Source: Curtobacterium sp. VKM Ac-1395
GTDB lineage: Bacteria; Actinomycetota; Actinomycetes; Actinomycetales; Microbacteriaceae
Reading direction: 5' to 3'
Assembly: GCF_015350975.1 (NCBI RefSeq)
Contig: NZ_JADKRX010000002.1
Coordinates: forward strand, 284,004 to 348,003
DNA length: 64,000 nucleotides
Shown: positions 17,931-25,710 of the stretch, piece after piece
Layout of the letters: the number at the start of each line of letters is the position of its first letter
Numbering within the stretch: position 1 is the first letter of the stretch
Position numbers and translations under genes: made by a program
The notes under the pieces: generated by a model
Told to the model about the DNA's origin: nothing
The model's input: only the letters and a program-made list of their open reading frames with translations
Databases searched by the model: none

Positions 17931-18872
17931 GTGCTCGAAACCGCTGCAGACGGCATCCTCCTCGTCGACAAGCCACAGGGGATCTCGAGTCACCGTGTGG
18001 TGTCCATCGCCCGGCGACGCCTCGACCTGAAGAAGATCGGGCACGCCGGCACGCTCGACCCCATGGCGACGGGGCTGCTGTTGCTCGGCGCCGGCCCGTC
18101 GACACGGCTGCTCACGCACCTGGTCGGCCTCGACAAGACCTACACGGCGACGATCCGCCTCGGTGTGTCGACCGACTCCGACGACGCTGACGGCACCCCG
18201 ACCGCCGCGGCCGGGGTGGCTGACGCGGACGTGTCCGACGCCGCCGTCGAGGCCGCCGTCGCCCTGCAGCGGGGTCCGATCTCGCAGGTGCCGTCCACCG
18301 TCAGCGCGATCAAGGTGGACGGTCGTCGTGCCTACGACCTGGCGCGGAAGGGCGAGAGCGTCGAGCTGAAGGCCCGGTCGGTCACCGTCTCCCGCTTCGA
18401 GGTCACCGCGCGGGGCGACGACGTCGTCACGTGCCTCGGTGCCGAGACGCACGTCGTGGACCTCGATGTCGTCGTCTCCTGCTCCTCCGGCACGTACGTC
18501 CGGGCCCTCGCGCGGGACATCGGCGCGACCCTCGGGACCGGAGCGCACCTCACGGCGCTGCGGCGCACGCTCGTCGGGCCCTTCTCCGTCGAGGACGCCA
18601 TCGACCTCGAGGACGACGCCGTCGACGTCCGCGCAGCCCTCGCCCGCCCGGCCGCCATCGCCCGCGAGCTCTTCCCGGTCGTCGCCCTCGACGCGATCGC
18701 CGCGAAGGACCTCTCCGACGGCAAGCGGGTCGGCGCCGACCACCCCGACACCGACGGCCCCGTCGCCGCGGTGTCCGCCCGGGACGACCGACTGATCGGG
18801 CTCGTCTCGGTCCGCCGTGGACTGCTCCGCGTCATCACGAACTTCCCGACCCCGACCGGAGCGAACGCATGA
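17931..18872 (+). CDS. truB: tRNA pseudouridine-55 synthase
   Basis: This 313-residue enzyme makes pseudouridine 55 in the T-arm of tRNAs. Catalytic Asp43 lies in HAGTLDPMATG. KTYTATIRLG, VPSTVSAIKVDGRRAY and CSSGTYVRALARDIG are family signatures. A C-terminal extension resembling a PUA-type domain ends at ITNFPTPTG. Its stop overlaps the next start by ATGA. Confidence 0.95.
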   Translation: MLETAADGILLVDKPQGISSHRVVSIARRRLDLKKIGHAGTLDPMATGLLLLGAGPSTRLLTHLVGLDKTYTATIRLGVSTDSDDADGTPTAAAGVADADVSDAAVEAAVALQRGPISQVPSTVSAIKVDGRRAYDLARKGESVELKARSVTVSRFEVTARGDDVVTCLGAETHVVDLDVVVSCSSGTYVRALARDIGATLGTGAHLTALRRTLVGPFSVEDAIDLEDDAVDVRAALARPAAIARELFPVVALDAIAAKDLSDGKRVGADHPDTDGPVAAVSARDDRLIGLVSVRRGLLRVITNFPTPTGANA

Positions 18873-19234
18873 TCGAGTGGTTCACGTGGGTGCAGGTCGT
18901 GCTCGCCGTGGTCGTGGGGCTGTTCGCCGTCGTGGTCGGCTTCATCGGGTGGAAGCCGAACGACGCCACGGTCGGGTCGCTCGCCCTCGTGGAGCTGCTG
19001 CTCGTGGCGCAGCTCGTCGTGGCCCTGGTGGCACCCGCCGTGGGCAACCCGCCGCAGGGGAACGTGCTCGAGTTCTGGGTGTACGCGGTGTCGGTGCTGC
19101 TCGTCCCACCCGCGGCCATCGTCTGGGCGCTCGTCGACCGCACCCGGTGGAGCACCGTCGTCCTCGGTGCCGGTGCCTTCACGGTCGCGGTGATGGTCTA
19201 CCGGATGTACCAGATCTGGTTCGCGCTGAACTGA
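18869..19234 (+). CDS. Small four-helix membrane protein
   Basis: This 121-residue protein has four evident hydrophobic segments (about 5-27, 35-57, 70-90 and 97-117) joined by short loops, and no charged catalytic motif. The segment GFIGWKPNDATVG lies in the first loop. It is translationally coupled to truB by an ATGA overlap. I do not recognise a named family. It is probably a conserved membrane protein of this family of bacteria. Confidence 0.75.
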   Translation: MIEWFTWVQVVLAVVVGLFAVVVGFIGWKPNDATVGSLALVELLLVAQLVVALVAPAVGNPPQGNVLEFWVYAVSVLLVPPAAIVWALVDRTRWSTVVLGAGAFTVAVMVYRMYQIWFALN

Positions 19235-19292
19235 CGAGCGGTCCGGACGCGCCCCGTGGCCGATGCCGTACTGGGGACGGCCCGCACGTCGG

Positions 19293-19298
19293 TAGAAT
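19293..19298 (+). promoter_or_regulatory. -10 hexamer for the 19306 gene
   Basis: TAGAAT lies 7 nt before the ATG. Confidence 0.5.
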
Positions 19299-19305
19299 CG
19301 GTCCA

Positions 19306-19755
19306 ATGGCGACCAAGTCCTCCCTCGCGACCGGTGTCGGGCGCGTCCTCATCGCCGTCTACGGCATCCTCGCCCTCGCCGCGACGGGCCGCAGCGTCGT
19401 CCAGATCGCCGAGAAGTTCTCGTTCGCGCCCTTCGCCTACACGCTCAGCGCCATCGCCGCCGTCGTGTACATCGTGGCGATGATCGCGCTGATCGTGCCC
19501 GGCCGTGCCTGGTACCGCGTCGCCTGCGTCACCATCGTCTTCGAGATGACCGGCGTGCTGGTCATCGGCACCCTGTCGTTGCTCGACCGCCAGCTGTTCC
19601 CCGATGACACCATCTGGTCGTACTACGGCCTCGGCTACGCCTTCGCACCGCTGGTCCTCCCGATCGCGGGACTCTGGTGGCTCCGGAAGCACCACCGCAC
19701 GGCGGGCGCGGCGGCAGGCCCTGCCGAGCAGCCGGTCGTGGCGGCCGGCGAGTGA
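19306..19755 (+). CDS. Integral membrane protein upstream of ribF
   Basis: The protein has 149 residues and about four transmembrane segments, with a soluble Ala-rich C-terminal tail. The pattern (GVGRVLIAVYGILALAATGRS, then VPGRAWYRVACVTIVFEMTGVL, DDTIWSYYGLGYAFAPLVLPIAGLWWL) resembles a conserved actinobacterial membrane protein of unknown function often annotated near ribF. A function cannot be assigned. The ribF start follows almost immediately. Confidence 0.78.
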   Translation: MATKSSLATGVGRVLIAVYGILALAATGRSVVQIAEKFSFAPFAYTLSAIAAVVYIVAMIALIVPGRAWYRVACVTIVFEMTGVLVIGTLSLLDRQLFPDDTIWSYYGLGYAFAPLVLPIAGLWWLRKHHRTAGAAAGPAEQPVVAAGE

Positions 19756-19766
19756 ACGGGGGAGCG

Positions 19767-20729
19767 ATGCAGTTCTACGAGGACGCCGCAGACGTGCCGC
19801 AGGGCTTCGGCCCGAGCGCCGTCACGATCGGCAAGTTCGACGGGGTCCACGTCGGGCACCGTGCAGTGATCGCGCATCTTGAGCGGGCGGCGGCCGAGCA
19901 CGGGCTGGTGTCGACGGTGGTCACCTTCGACCGGCACCCGCTCAGCGTCATCGACCCCGTCAGTGTGCCGCCGGCGCTGACCAGCATCGCGCAGCGCCGT
20001 GAGCTCCTCGAAGCCGTCGGGGTCGACGCCACCCTCCTGCTCCGGTTCGACGACGAGCTGCAGTCCTGGTCGCCGGAGGCCTTCGTGTCGAAGATCCTCG
20101 TCGACACCCTGCACGCGAAGCTCCTCTTCGTCGGCAGCGACTTCCGCTTCGGCGCGAAGGGCGCCGGCGACGTCGCCCTGCTCCGGACCCTCGGGGCCGA
20201 GCACGGCTTCGCCGTCGAGCTCATCGACGACGTCGACCTGGTGGACGACGTCCGCCCGGACGGTGAACGCCGGGTCTCGTCGACGTGGATCCGGGAGCTC
20301 CTCAGCCAGGGGCGGGTCGCCGAGGCCGCACGACTGCTCGGTCGCGACCACGCCGTCCGCAGCACGGTGGTGCGGGGCAACCAACGCGGACGCGCCATGG
20401 GCTACCCGACGGCGAACCTCGACCCGGCGTGCGAGGGCTTCGTGCCCGACGACGGTGTCTACGCCGCACGCGTGCTGTACGACGGCACGACCTACCCGGC
20501 TGCGGTGTCGGTCGGCAACAACCCGACGTTCGAGGGCGTGCCGGCGAAGCAGATCGAGGCCCATCTGCTCGACGTCGACATCGACCTGTACGACGAGACC
20601 ATCTCGGTGCTCTTCGTCTCGTTCGTGCGGGGCATGGTGAAGTTCGGCTCGATGGACGACCTCGCCGCCCAGATGCGCCAGGACGACCTCGACATCCGCC
20701 TGCTCCTCGGGATGTCCGCGCCCGTCTGA
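19767..20729 (+). CDS. ribF: Bifunctional riboflavin kinase / FAD synthetase
   Basis: This 320-residue enzyme makes FMN from riboflavin and then FAD. The N-terminal adenylyltransferase domain has FDGVHVGH at 24-31 and STWIREL. The C-terminal kinase domain has GYPTANL and the conserved end of the RibF fold (LLDVDIDLYDE). An alternative GTG at 19752 overlaps the preceding stop as GTGA and would add five residues. The ATG at 19767 was kept because homologues usually start close to it. Confidence 0.95.
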   Translation: MQFYEDAADVPQGFGPSAVTIGKFDGVHVGHRAVIAHLERAAAEHGLVSTVVTFDRHPLSVIDPVSVPPALTSIAQRRELLEAVGVDATLLLRFDDELQSWSPEAFVSKILVDTLHAKLLFVGSDFRFGAKGAGDVALLRTLGAEHGFAVELIDDVDLVDDVRPDGERRVSSTWIRELLSQGRVAEAARLLGRDHAVRSTVVRGNQRGRAMGYPTANLDPACEGFVPDDGVYAARVLYDGTTYPAAVSVGNNPTFEGVPAKQIEAHLLDVDIDLYDETISVLFVSFVRGMVKFGSMDDLAAQMRQDDLDIRLLLGMSAPV

Positions 20730-20746
20730 GCCACGCTCCCGGGACG

Positions 20747-20785
20747 ACGAGACCCCCACGAGCCGCGCGCTCGTGGGGGTCTCGT
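20747..20785. terminator. Bidirectional terminator between ribF and the DUF349 gene
   Basis: A perfect 17-bp stem (20747-20763 with 20769-20785) and the 5-nt loop cgcgc lie in the gap between convergent genes, so the element can serve both. Confidence 0.8.
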
Positions 20786-20802
20786 GGTGTGTCGGTCGGT
20801 GC

Positions 20803-22035
20803 TCAGCTGCCCAGGGCGTCGAGCCAGATCTTGCGGGCGTCGAGGGCTTCCTGGGCGTCCTTGATCTTGCGGGCGTCCCCGGAGGCCTTCGCCGACTCGA
20901 GTTCGCCCTCGAGCTTGCCGATGGCGTCCTCGAGCTGGCTCGCGAGGCCGGTCGTCCGTGCCTTGCGCTCCGGGTTCGACTCACGCCAGTGCGCTTCCTC
21001 GAGCCCCTTGACGTGCTCCTCGATCGCGCGGATGCGGTCCTCGACGCGGCGGACGTCGGCGCGGGGGACCCGGCCGACCTCGTCCCAGCGGCGCTGGATG
21101 TCCGTCAGGGTCTTGCGGGCGGCGACGCGGTCGCGCTGCTGGAGCAGCGGCTCGGCCTCGGTGAGGATGGCGAGCTTGGCCTCGAGGTTGGCCGAGTACT
21201 CCTCGTTCTCCGCGCTGCTCTCGGCGTGGCGCTGCTCGAAGAGGACGTCGCCGGCGGCCTTGAAGCGTGCCCAGAGTGCGTCGTCGTGGCGCTTGCCGGC
21301 GCGGCCGGCCTGCTTCCAGTCGTCGAGCAGCTGGCGGTACGCCGGGATGGCGTCGGAGCCGCGCGACGCGAGTGCCTCGGCCTGCTGGACGAGCTCCTGC
21401 TTGCGGGTGCGGGCGTCGCGGTGCTGGGCGTCGAGTTCCGAGTAGAAGGCGCGGCGGTGCTGGTCGACCGTCGAGCGGGCGGCACGGAAGCGCTTCCACA
21501 GCTCGTTGGCCTCGTTCTTCGGGATCCGGGGGCCGTCGTGCTGGTGCTGCTGCCAGCGCGCGAACACGTCGTCGAGCTGCGCGGTGATCTGCTTCCACTG
21601 CGCGCGCGCCGGGTCCACCGCCGCGAGCGCCTCGGCTTCCTCGACCAGGCCGGCGCGGAACGCCAGTGCCTCGGCCAGGGCTGCCTGGTTCTGCTCGGCC
21701 TGCTCCTTGGTGAGCGAGCCCAGCTGCTCAGCGAGCACGGCGACCCGGTCCTCGAGCGACTTGAGGTCGCCGACGACGCGGGCTTCGGTGACCAGGGCGG
21801 TCAGGTGCTCGACGGTACGTGCGACGTCGTTCGCCGACGCCCCGCGCTGCACGCGCTGCTCGGCGATCTTCACCTGGCCTTCGAGGTCGGCGTACTTCCG
21901 CGCGAAGTAGGCGAGTGCTTCCTCGGCGGTCGCGTCGGGGTACTCACCCACGACACGCTCGGTGTCCTGGTACCGGACGTACACGGTGCCGGCCTCGTCG
22001 ACCCGCCCCCAGGTCGTTGCTTCGTCAGATCCCAC
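20803..22035 (-). CDS. DUF349 domain protein, long coiled coil
   Basis: This 410-residue, highly charged, helix-rich protein contains repeated units of the DUF349 type (for example WKQAGRAGKRHDDALWARFKAAGDVLFEQR and WDEVGRVPRADVRRVEDRIRAIE). Similar proteins occur across actinobacteria and have no agreed function. No catalytic motif, signal peptide or membrane segment is present. It lies on the minus strand with the cyclophilin gene upstream. GTG start with gaggcgag shortly before it. Confidence 0.88.
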   Translation of the reverse strand: MGSDEATTWGRVDEAGTVYVRYQDTERVVGEYPDATAEEALAYFARKYADLEGQVKIAEQRVQRGASANDVARTVEHLTALVTEARVVGDLKSLEDRVAVLAEQLGSLTKEQAEQNQAALAEALAFRAGLVEEAEALAAVDPARAQWKQITAQLDDVFARWQQHQHDGPRIPKNEANELWKRFRAARSTVDQHRRAFYSELDAQHRDARTRKQELVQQAEALASRGSDAIPAYRQLLDDWKQAGRAGKRHDDALWARFKAAGDVLFEQRHAESSAENEEYSANLEAKLAILTEAEPLLQQRDRVAARKTLTDIQRRWDEVGRVPRADVRRVEDRIRAIEEHVKGLEEAHWRESNPERKARTTGLASQLEDAIGKLEGELESAKASGDARKIKDAQEALDARKIWLDALGS

Positions 22036-22147
22036 AGGTCTCGCCTCGATCGTGGTCGTGCATCACCGACGTCGCCGTCGGCACGGTCAGGAAGCCACCC
22101 TATTGCACCGGCGGCCCCCGCGGCCCGCGGATGCGTCGGGCTGTGGA

Positions 22148-22966
22148 CTACCGCTGCTCGGCGATGGTGGCACCGGTGATGGTGGTGGCCACCTCCGGCG
22201 TGCCGGTGCCGTCGCTGCCGGCGTCCTCCACGCCCTTCGACGTGATCTCCGCCTCCAGGTCCGACAGGCCACTGGTCACCTTGCCGACGACCGTGTAGCC
22301 GCCGGTCGAGCCGTCGAGCGTCGTGTCGCCGTAGACGATGAAGAACTGCGTGGACTGCGAGTACGTGGAGGCGCTCCGCGCGATCGCGATGGTGCCCTTC
22401 TCGTACCGGTCGTCCTTCGGCGTGTTCTCGATCGGTCCGTACTGGAAGCCGGCGTCACCGGTGCCGTCGCCGTTCGCCGAGCCGCACTGCAGGAAGCGGA
22501 AGTCGGCGCTGGCGGCGAGGCGGTGGCACGTGGTGCCCTCGTAGAACTGCTTGCGGATCAGGTCGATCTCGACGCTCGCGGCCTGGGGCGCTCGCCTGCC
22601 GTCGAGTTCGATCCCGAGCCGGACGTCCTTGTTCAGGGTCAGCGAACCGGTCCAGGTGCGGCCCTTCGCGATCGACCTGCTCGGGACGTCGCCGGTGTTC
22701 GCCGCGGTGGCACTCGCCGACGGCGTCGGGGTGGCGGTCGCGCTGGCGGACGCCGACGGGGTCGGGTCCTGGCTGGCGTGTGACCCCGCGTACAGGAGCT
22801 GCGAACCGGTGGCGAGGGCGGCGACCGCCACCAGGGCCACGACCCCGACGACGTCGTCCCGGCGCCGACGACGTCGCTGTCGGTCGTGCAGGCCCTGCCG
22901 TGCTTCGTAGAGTCGGAGCCGCTCGCGTGCCTCGCGGGTCTCGCGCGCCTGGTTCTTCGGTGCCAC
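22148..22966 (-). CDS. Membrane-anchored cyclophilin-type peptidyl-prolyl isomerase
   Basis: The 272-residue protein has a basic Arg/Glu-rich cytoplasmic N-terminus, one transmembrane segment at about 39-61, a Ser/Ala/Thr/Pro linker to about 90, and a cyclophilin domain. In the domain, [28 protein letters not shown] and GTIAIARS correspond to the family core, and [11 protein letters not shown] follows. The isomerase domain would lie outside the membrane and assist folding of exported proteins. GTG start. Together with the FKBP lipoprotein, the window carries two predicted extracytoplasmic isomerases. Confidence 0.88.
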   Translation of the reverse strand: MAPKNQARETREARERLRLYEARQGLHDRQRRRRRRDDVVGVVALVAVAALATGSQLLYAGSHASQDPTPSASASATATPTPSASATAANTGDVPSRSIAKGRTWTGSLTLNKDVRLGIELDGRRAPQAASVEIDLIRKQFYEGTTCHRLAASADFRFLQCGSANGDGTGDAGFQYGPIENTPKDDRYEKGTIAIARSASTYSQSTQFFIVYGDTTLDGSTGGYTVVGKVTSGLSDLEAEITSKGVEDAGSDGTGTPEVATTITGATIAEQR

Positions 22967-23048
22967 GGTGCTGGTCTGCCCTCTCGTCGCAGTGTGCGAC
23001 GAGCGTATCGGACCGGTCCCGGTGGGATCCGGTGTCGGCGGACGCGCC

Positions 23049-23054
23049 TACGAT
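23049..23054 (+). promoter_or_regulatory. -10 hexamer for rarA
   Basis: TACGAT lies 6 nt before the ATG. Confidence 0.5.
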
Positions 23055-23060
23055 TGCGGC

Positions 23061-24434
23061 ATGGCATCGGATCGCTCGGGCATGAACGCGCCCACGACCG
23101 GGGGCCGCGTCGGGCTCGCGCAGGGGTCCGTCCCGCTCGCGGTCCGGATGCGTCCCACCAGCCTGCAGGAAGTCGCCGGGCAGCAGCACCTGCTCGGACG
23201 GGGCTCACCACTCGTGCAGCTCGCCACCGGCACGCGGGACAACCCCGGCGGCGTCTCCGTCATCCTCTGGGGCCCACCCGGCACCGGCAAGACCACCCTC
23301 GCGCAGGCCATCGCCCGGCAGTCGGGACGGGAGTTCGTCGAGCTGTCCGCCGTCACCGCCGGCGTCAAGGACGTGCGAGAGGTCATGGAGAAGGCCCTCA
23401 CGCACCGTGACCTCTACGGGTCCACGACCGTGCTGTTCCTCGACGAGATCCACCGCTTCAGCAAGGCGCAGCAGGACGCCCTGCTGCCCGGGGTCGAGAA
23501 CGGCTGGGTGATCCTCATCGCCGCGACGACCGAGAACCCCTCGTTCTCGGTGATCTCCCCGCTGTTGTCCCGGTCCCTGCTGCTCACGCTCAAGCCGCTG
23601 ACCGACGCCGACCTCGGCATGCTCGTCGACCGCGCGGTGGAGGACGCCCGCGGGCTCGGCGGCGGGGTGGTCCTCGGGGACGAAGCCCGCGCGGCGATCG
23701 TCCGGCTGGCGTCCGGTGACGCCCGGCGTGCACTCACGGCGCTCGAAGCAGCGGCCGCGTCCGCCACCGCTGCGCAGGAGGACGACGACGACACCGTCCC
23801 CGTGGTGGACGCCGACACCGTCGCAGCCGCGGTGGACCGGGCACTGCTCCGCTACGACCGGCAGGGCGACGAGCACTACGACGTCATCAGCGCCTTCATC
23901 AAGTCGGTCAGGGGGAGCGACGTCGACGCCGCGCTGCACTACCTGGCGCGCATGATCGAGTCCGGCGAGGACTCGCGCTTCATCGCCCGCCGCATCATCA
24001 TCTCCGCGGCCGAGGACATCGGGATGGCCGACCCGCAGGCGCTCCCCATCGCCGTCGCCGCCGCGCAGGCCGTCCAGCTGATCGGCATGCCCGAGGGCCG
24101 CATCCCCCTCGCCGAGGCCGTCGTGTACCTGGCCACTGCCCCGAAGTCGAACGCGGCCTACAACGGCGTCAACGCCGCGATGGCGGACGTCAAGGCGGGT
24201 CGGATGGGCGTGGTGCCGAACCACCTGCGGGACGCCCACTACGCCGGGGCGAAGCGCCTCGGGCACGGCAAGGGGTACGTGTACTCACACGACGCCGAGC
24301 ACGGGGTCGCCGAGCAGCAGTACCTGCCCGACGCGCTCGAGGGCACCGAGTACTACACCCCGACCACGAACGGCTACGAACGAGAAGTCGGCCCGCGTCT
24401 CGACCGCCTCCGGAAGATCACCCGCGGCGAGTGA
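23061..24434 (+). CDS. rarA: Replication-associated recombination protein A (RarA/MgsA)
   Basis: This 457-residue AAA+ ATPase acts at stalled replication forks. Walker A is GPPGTGKT at 71-78, Walker B is LFLDEIHRF with Asp128-Glu129, and sensor 1 is AATTENPSF. The C-terminal part includes [27 protein letters not shown], diagnostic of the RarA family, which separates it from RuvB and clamp-loader subunits. ATG start, apparently leaderless. Confidence 0.94.
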   Translation: MASDRSGMNAPTTGGRVGLAQGSVPLAVRMRPTSLQEVAGQQHLLGRGSPLVQLATGTRDNPGGVSVILWGPPGTGKTTLAQAIARQSGREFVELSAVTAGVKDVREVMEKALTHRDLYGSTTVLFLDEIHRFSKAQQDALLPGVENGWVILIAATTENPSFSVISPLLSRSLLLTLKPLTDADLGMLVDRAVEDARGLGGGVVLGDEARAAIVRLASGDARRALTALEAAAASATAAQEDDDDTVPVVDADTVAAAVDRALLRYDRQGDEHYDVISAFIKSVRGSDVDAALHYLARMIESGEDSRFIARRIIISAAEDIGMADPQALPIAVAAAQAVQLIGMPEGRIPLAEAVVYLATAPKSNAAYNGVNAAMADVKAGRMGVVPNHLRDAHYAGAKRLGHGKGYVYSHDAEHGVAEQQYLPDALEGTEYYTPTTNGYEREVGPRLDRLRKITRGE

Positions 24435-24466
24435 GCGCGGCGCTTCTGCGCCCGCCCGAACCCTGC

Positions 24467-24472
24467 TATCGT
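24467..24472 (+). promoter_or_regulatory. Possible -10 for rpsD
   Basis: TATCGT with a weak TTCTGC-like -35 about 18 nt upstream. It would give a leader of about 190 nt. Confidence 0.35.
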
Positions 24473-24478
24473 TGGCGG

Positions 24479-24669
24479 GCCTACGTCCTGGTCCCCACGT
24501 GCGGCTGCGTCGGGGACAGAGTGCTGCAGATGCAGCACGGGGGCAGAGGTTCGGACTGTAGCCGTCCGATCCCACAGGCTCATCCCTCTGGATCCCTTCA
24601 CGGGGTCGTCGACACGTGCGCGTGCCGAGACCCGTGTTCAGTTCAGTTCAGTACAGAGAAAAGGACCCT
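24479..24669 (+). promoter_or_regulatory. Long structured leader of rpsD
   Basis: Several local hairpins lie in a row: 24491-24496 with 24512-24517, 24521-24527 with 24532-24538 (loop agat), 24551-24556 with 24564-24569, and 24591-24596 with 24602-24607. An AG-rich stretch before aaggacc precedes the start. S4 controls its own synthesis through leader RNA in other bacteria, so autoregulation is possible here. The structure is hand-drawn and not a match to a named leader. Confidence 0.4.
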
Positions 24670-25299
24670 GTGTCTACCAAGTCACGCACCCGCAGCAAGA
24701 CCCGCCTGTCGCGCGCGCTCGGCATCCCGCTGACGCCGAAGGCGGCCCGTTACCTCGAGAAGCGCCCCTACGGGCCCGGTGAGCACGGCCGTACGCGCCG
24801 TCGTGCGGACAGCGACTACGCCGTCCGCCTCCGTGAGAAGCAGCGTCTGCGCGCCCAGTACGGCATCCGCGAGAAGCAGCTCCGCATCGTCTTCGAAGAG
24901 GCCCGCAAGACCACCGGCCTGACCGGTGAGAACCTCGTCGAGCTGCTCGAGACCCGCCTCGACGCCCTGATCGTGCGTGCCGGCTTCGCCCGCACCACGT
25001 CGCAGGCCCGTCAGCTGATCGTGCACCGTCACATCCTCGTCGACGGCAAGCTCGTCGACCGCCCCTCCTTCCGCGTCAAGGAGGGCCAGCTGATGCACGT
25101 CAAGCCGCGCTCCGAGTCGCTCGAGCCCTTCCAGGTCGCCGCTGCCGGTGGCCACCTGGAAGTCCTCCCGAAGGTGCCGGGCTACCTCGAGGTCGAGATC
25201 GACAAGCTCCAGGCCCGCCTCGTGCGTCGCCCGAAGCGTGCCGAGGTCCCCGTGACCTGTGAAGTCCAGCTCGTCGTCGAGTACTACGCAGCTCGCTGA
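24670..25299 (+). CDS. rpsD: 30S ribosomal protein S4
   Basis: This 209-residue primary 16S rRNA-binding protein is also an early 30S assembly factor. EKRPYGPGEHGR, REKQRLRAQYGIREKQLR and an S4 RNA-binding domain (LETRLDALIVRAGFARTTSQARQLIVHRHILVDGK) identify it. No N-terminal zinc cysteines are present. The GTG at 24670 follows aaggaccc. It stands alone, outside the alpha operon, as in other actinobacteria, and a terminator follows. Confidence 0.96.
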   Translation: MSTKSRTRSKTRLSRALGIPLTPKAARYLEKRPYGPGEHGRTRRRADSDYAVRLREKQRLRAQYGIREKQLRIVFEEARKTTGLTGENLVELLETRLDALIVRAGFARTTSQARQLIVHRHILVDGKLVDRPSFRVKEGQLMHVKPRSESLEPFQVAAAGGHLEVLPKVPGYLEVEIDKLQARLVRRPKRAEVPVTCEVQLVVEYYAAR

Positions 25300-25318
25300 T
25301 CCACAGCACCACACCGTC

Positions 25319-25353
25319 AACGGCGGGTCGTCCACAGCGGACGGCTCGCCGTT
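25319..25353 (+). terminator. Terminator after rpsD
   Basis: A 15-bp stem with two G-T pairs (25319-25333 with 25339-25353) and the loop acagc lies 19 nt after the stop. Confidence 0.65.
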
Positions 25354-25374
25354 CGGCGTTCCCGGGGCGGCGAC

Positions 25375-25380
25375 TAAGCT
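25375..25380 (+). promoter_or_regulatory. -10 hexamer for the small gene and alaS
   Basis: TAAGCT lies about 40 nt before the GTG at 25421, which has its own gagaggga ribosome binding site. Confidence 0.4.
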
Positions 25381-25420
25381 GGTCTGACGCGCGCCACGGC
25401 GCCAGCGAGAGGGAGCCACC

Positions 25421-25618
25421 GTGAAGCAGTTGTTCTTCGTCGTCATCGGCGTGCTCATCGGGTTCGTCGTCGCCAACCGCGTCGGAGTGACCTCCGGCGG
25501 TGCCCGGTCCGGCGGTGGCACGTTCCTCGCGCAGGTCGATGCCCGCACGAAGGCCTTCACGGGTGCCGTCGTCGACGGCTACCGCTCGCGCGAAGCCGAG
25601 CTCCGCACCGACGACTGA
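25421..25618 (+). CDS. Small single-pass membrane protein between rpsD and alaS
   Basis: This 65-residue protein has one N-terminal hydrophobic helix (QLFFVVIGVLIGFVVANRVG) and a short polar tail ending in RTDD. Actinobacteria often carry one or two small membrane proteins in the rpsD-alaS gap, and this is probably a reduced version. Function is unknown. The GTG has a good ribosome binding site. The region after its stop holds a 15-bp tandem repeat. Confidence 0.7.
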   Translation: MKQLFFVVIGVLIGFVVANRVGVTSGGARSGGGTFLAQVDARTKAFTGAVVDGYRSREAELRTDD

Positions 25619-25622
25619 CACG

Positions 25623-25667
25623 CCCCCAGCGCCGTCACCCCCAGCGCCGTCACCCCCAGCGCCGTCA
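25623..25667. repeat. Three perfect 15-bp tandem repeats
   Basis: cccccagcgccgtca occurs three times head to tail, followed by a decayed fourth copy, between the small membrane protein gene and alaS. In another frame it would read Pro-Pro-Ala-Pro-Ser. Confidence 0.9.
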
Positions 25668-25710
25668 CCTCCAACGGCCCCCGCCTCGTCCCACGTCATC
25701 AGGAAGCACC

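Noticed and set aside
24435..24669. tRNA or SRP RNA gene before rpsD
   Set aside because: No cloverleaf with T-arm sequence, and no SRP helix 8 tetraloop motif, was found by eye.
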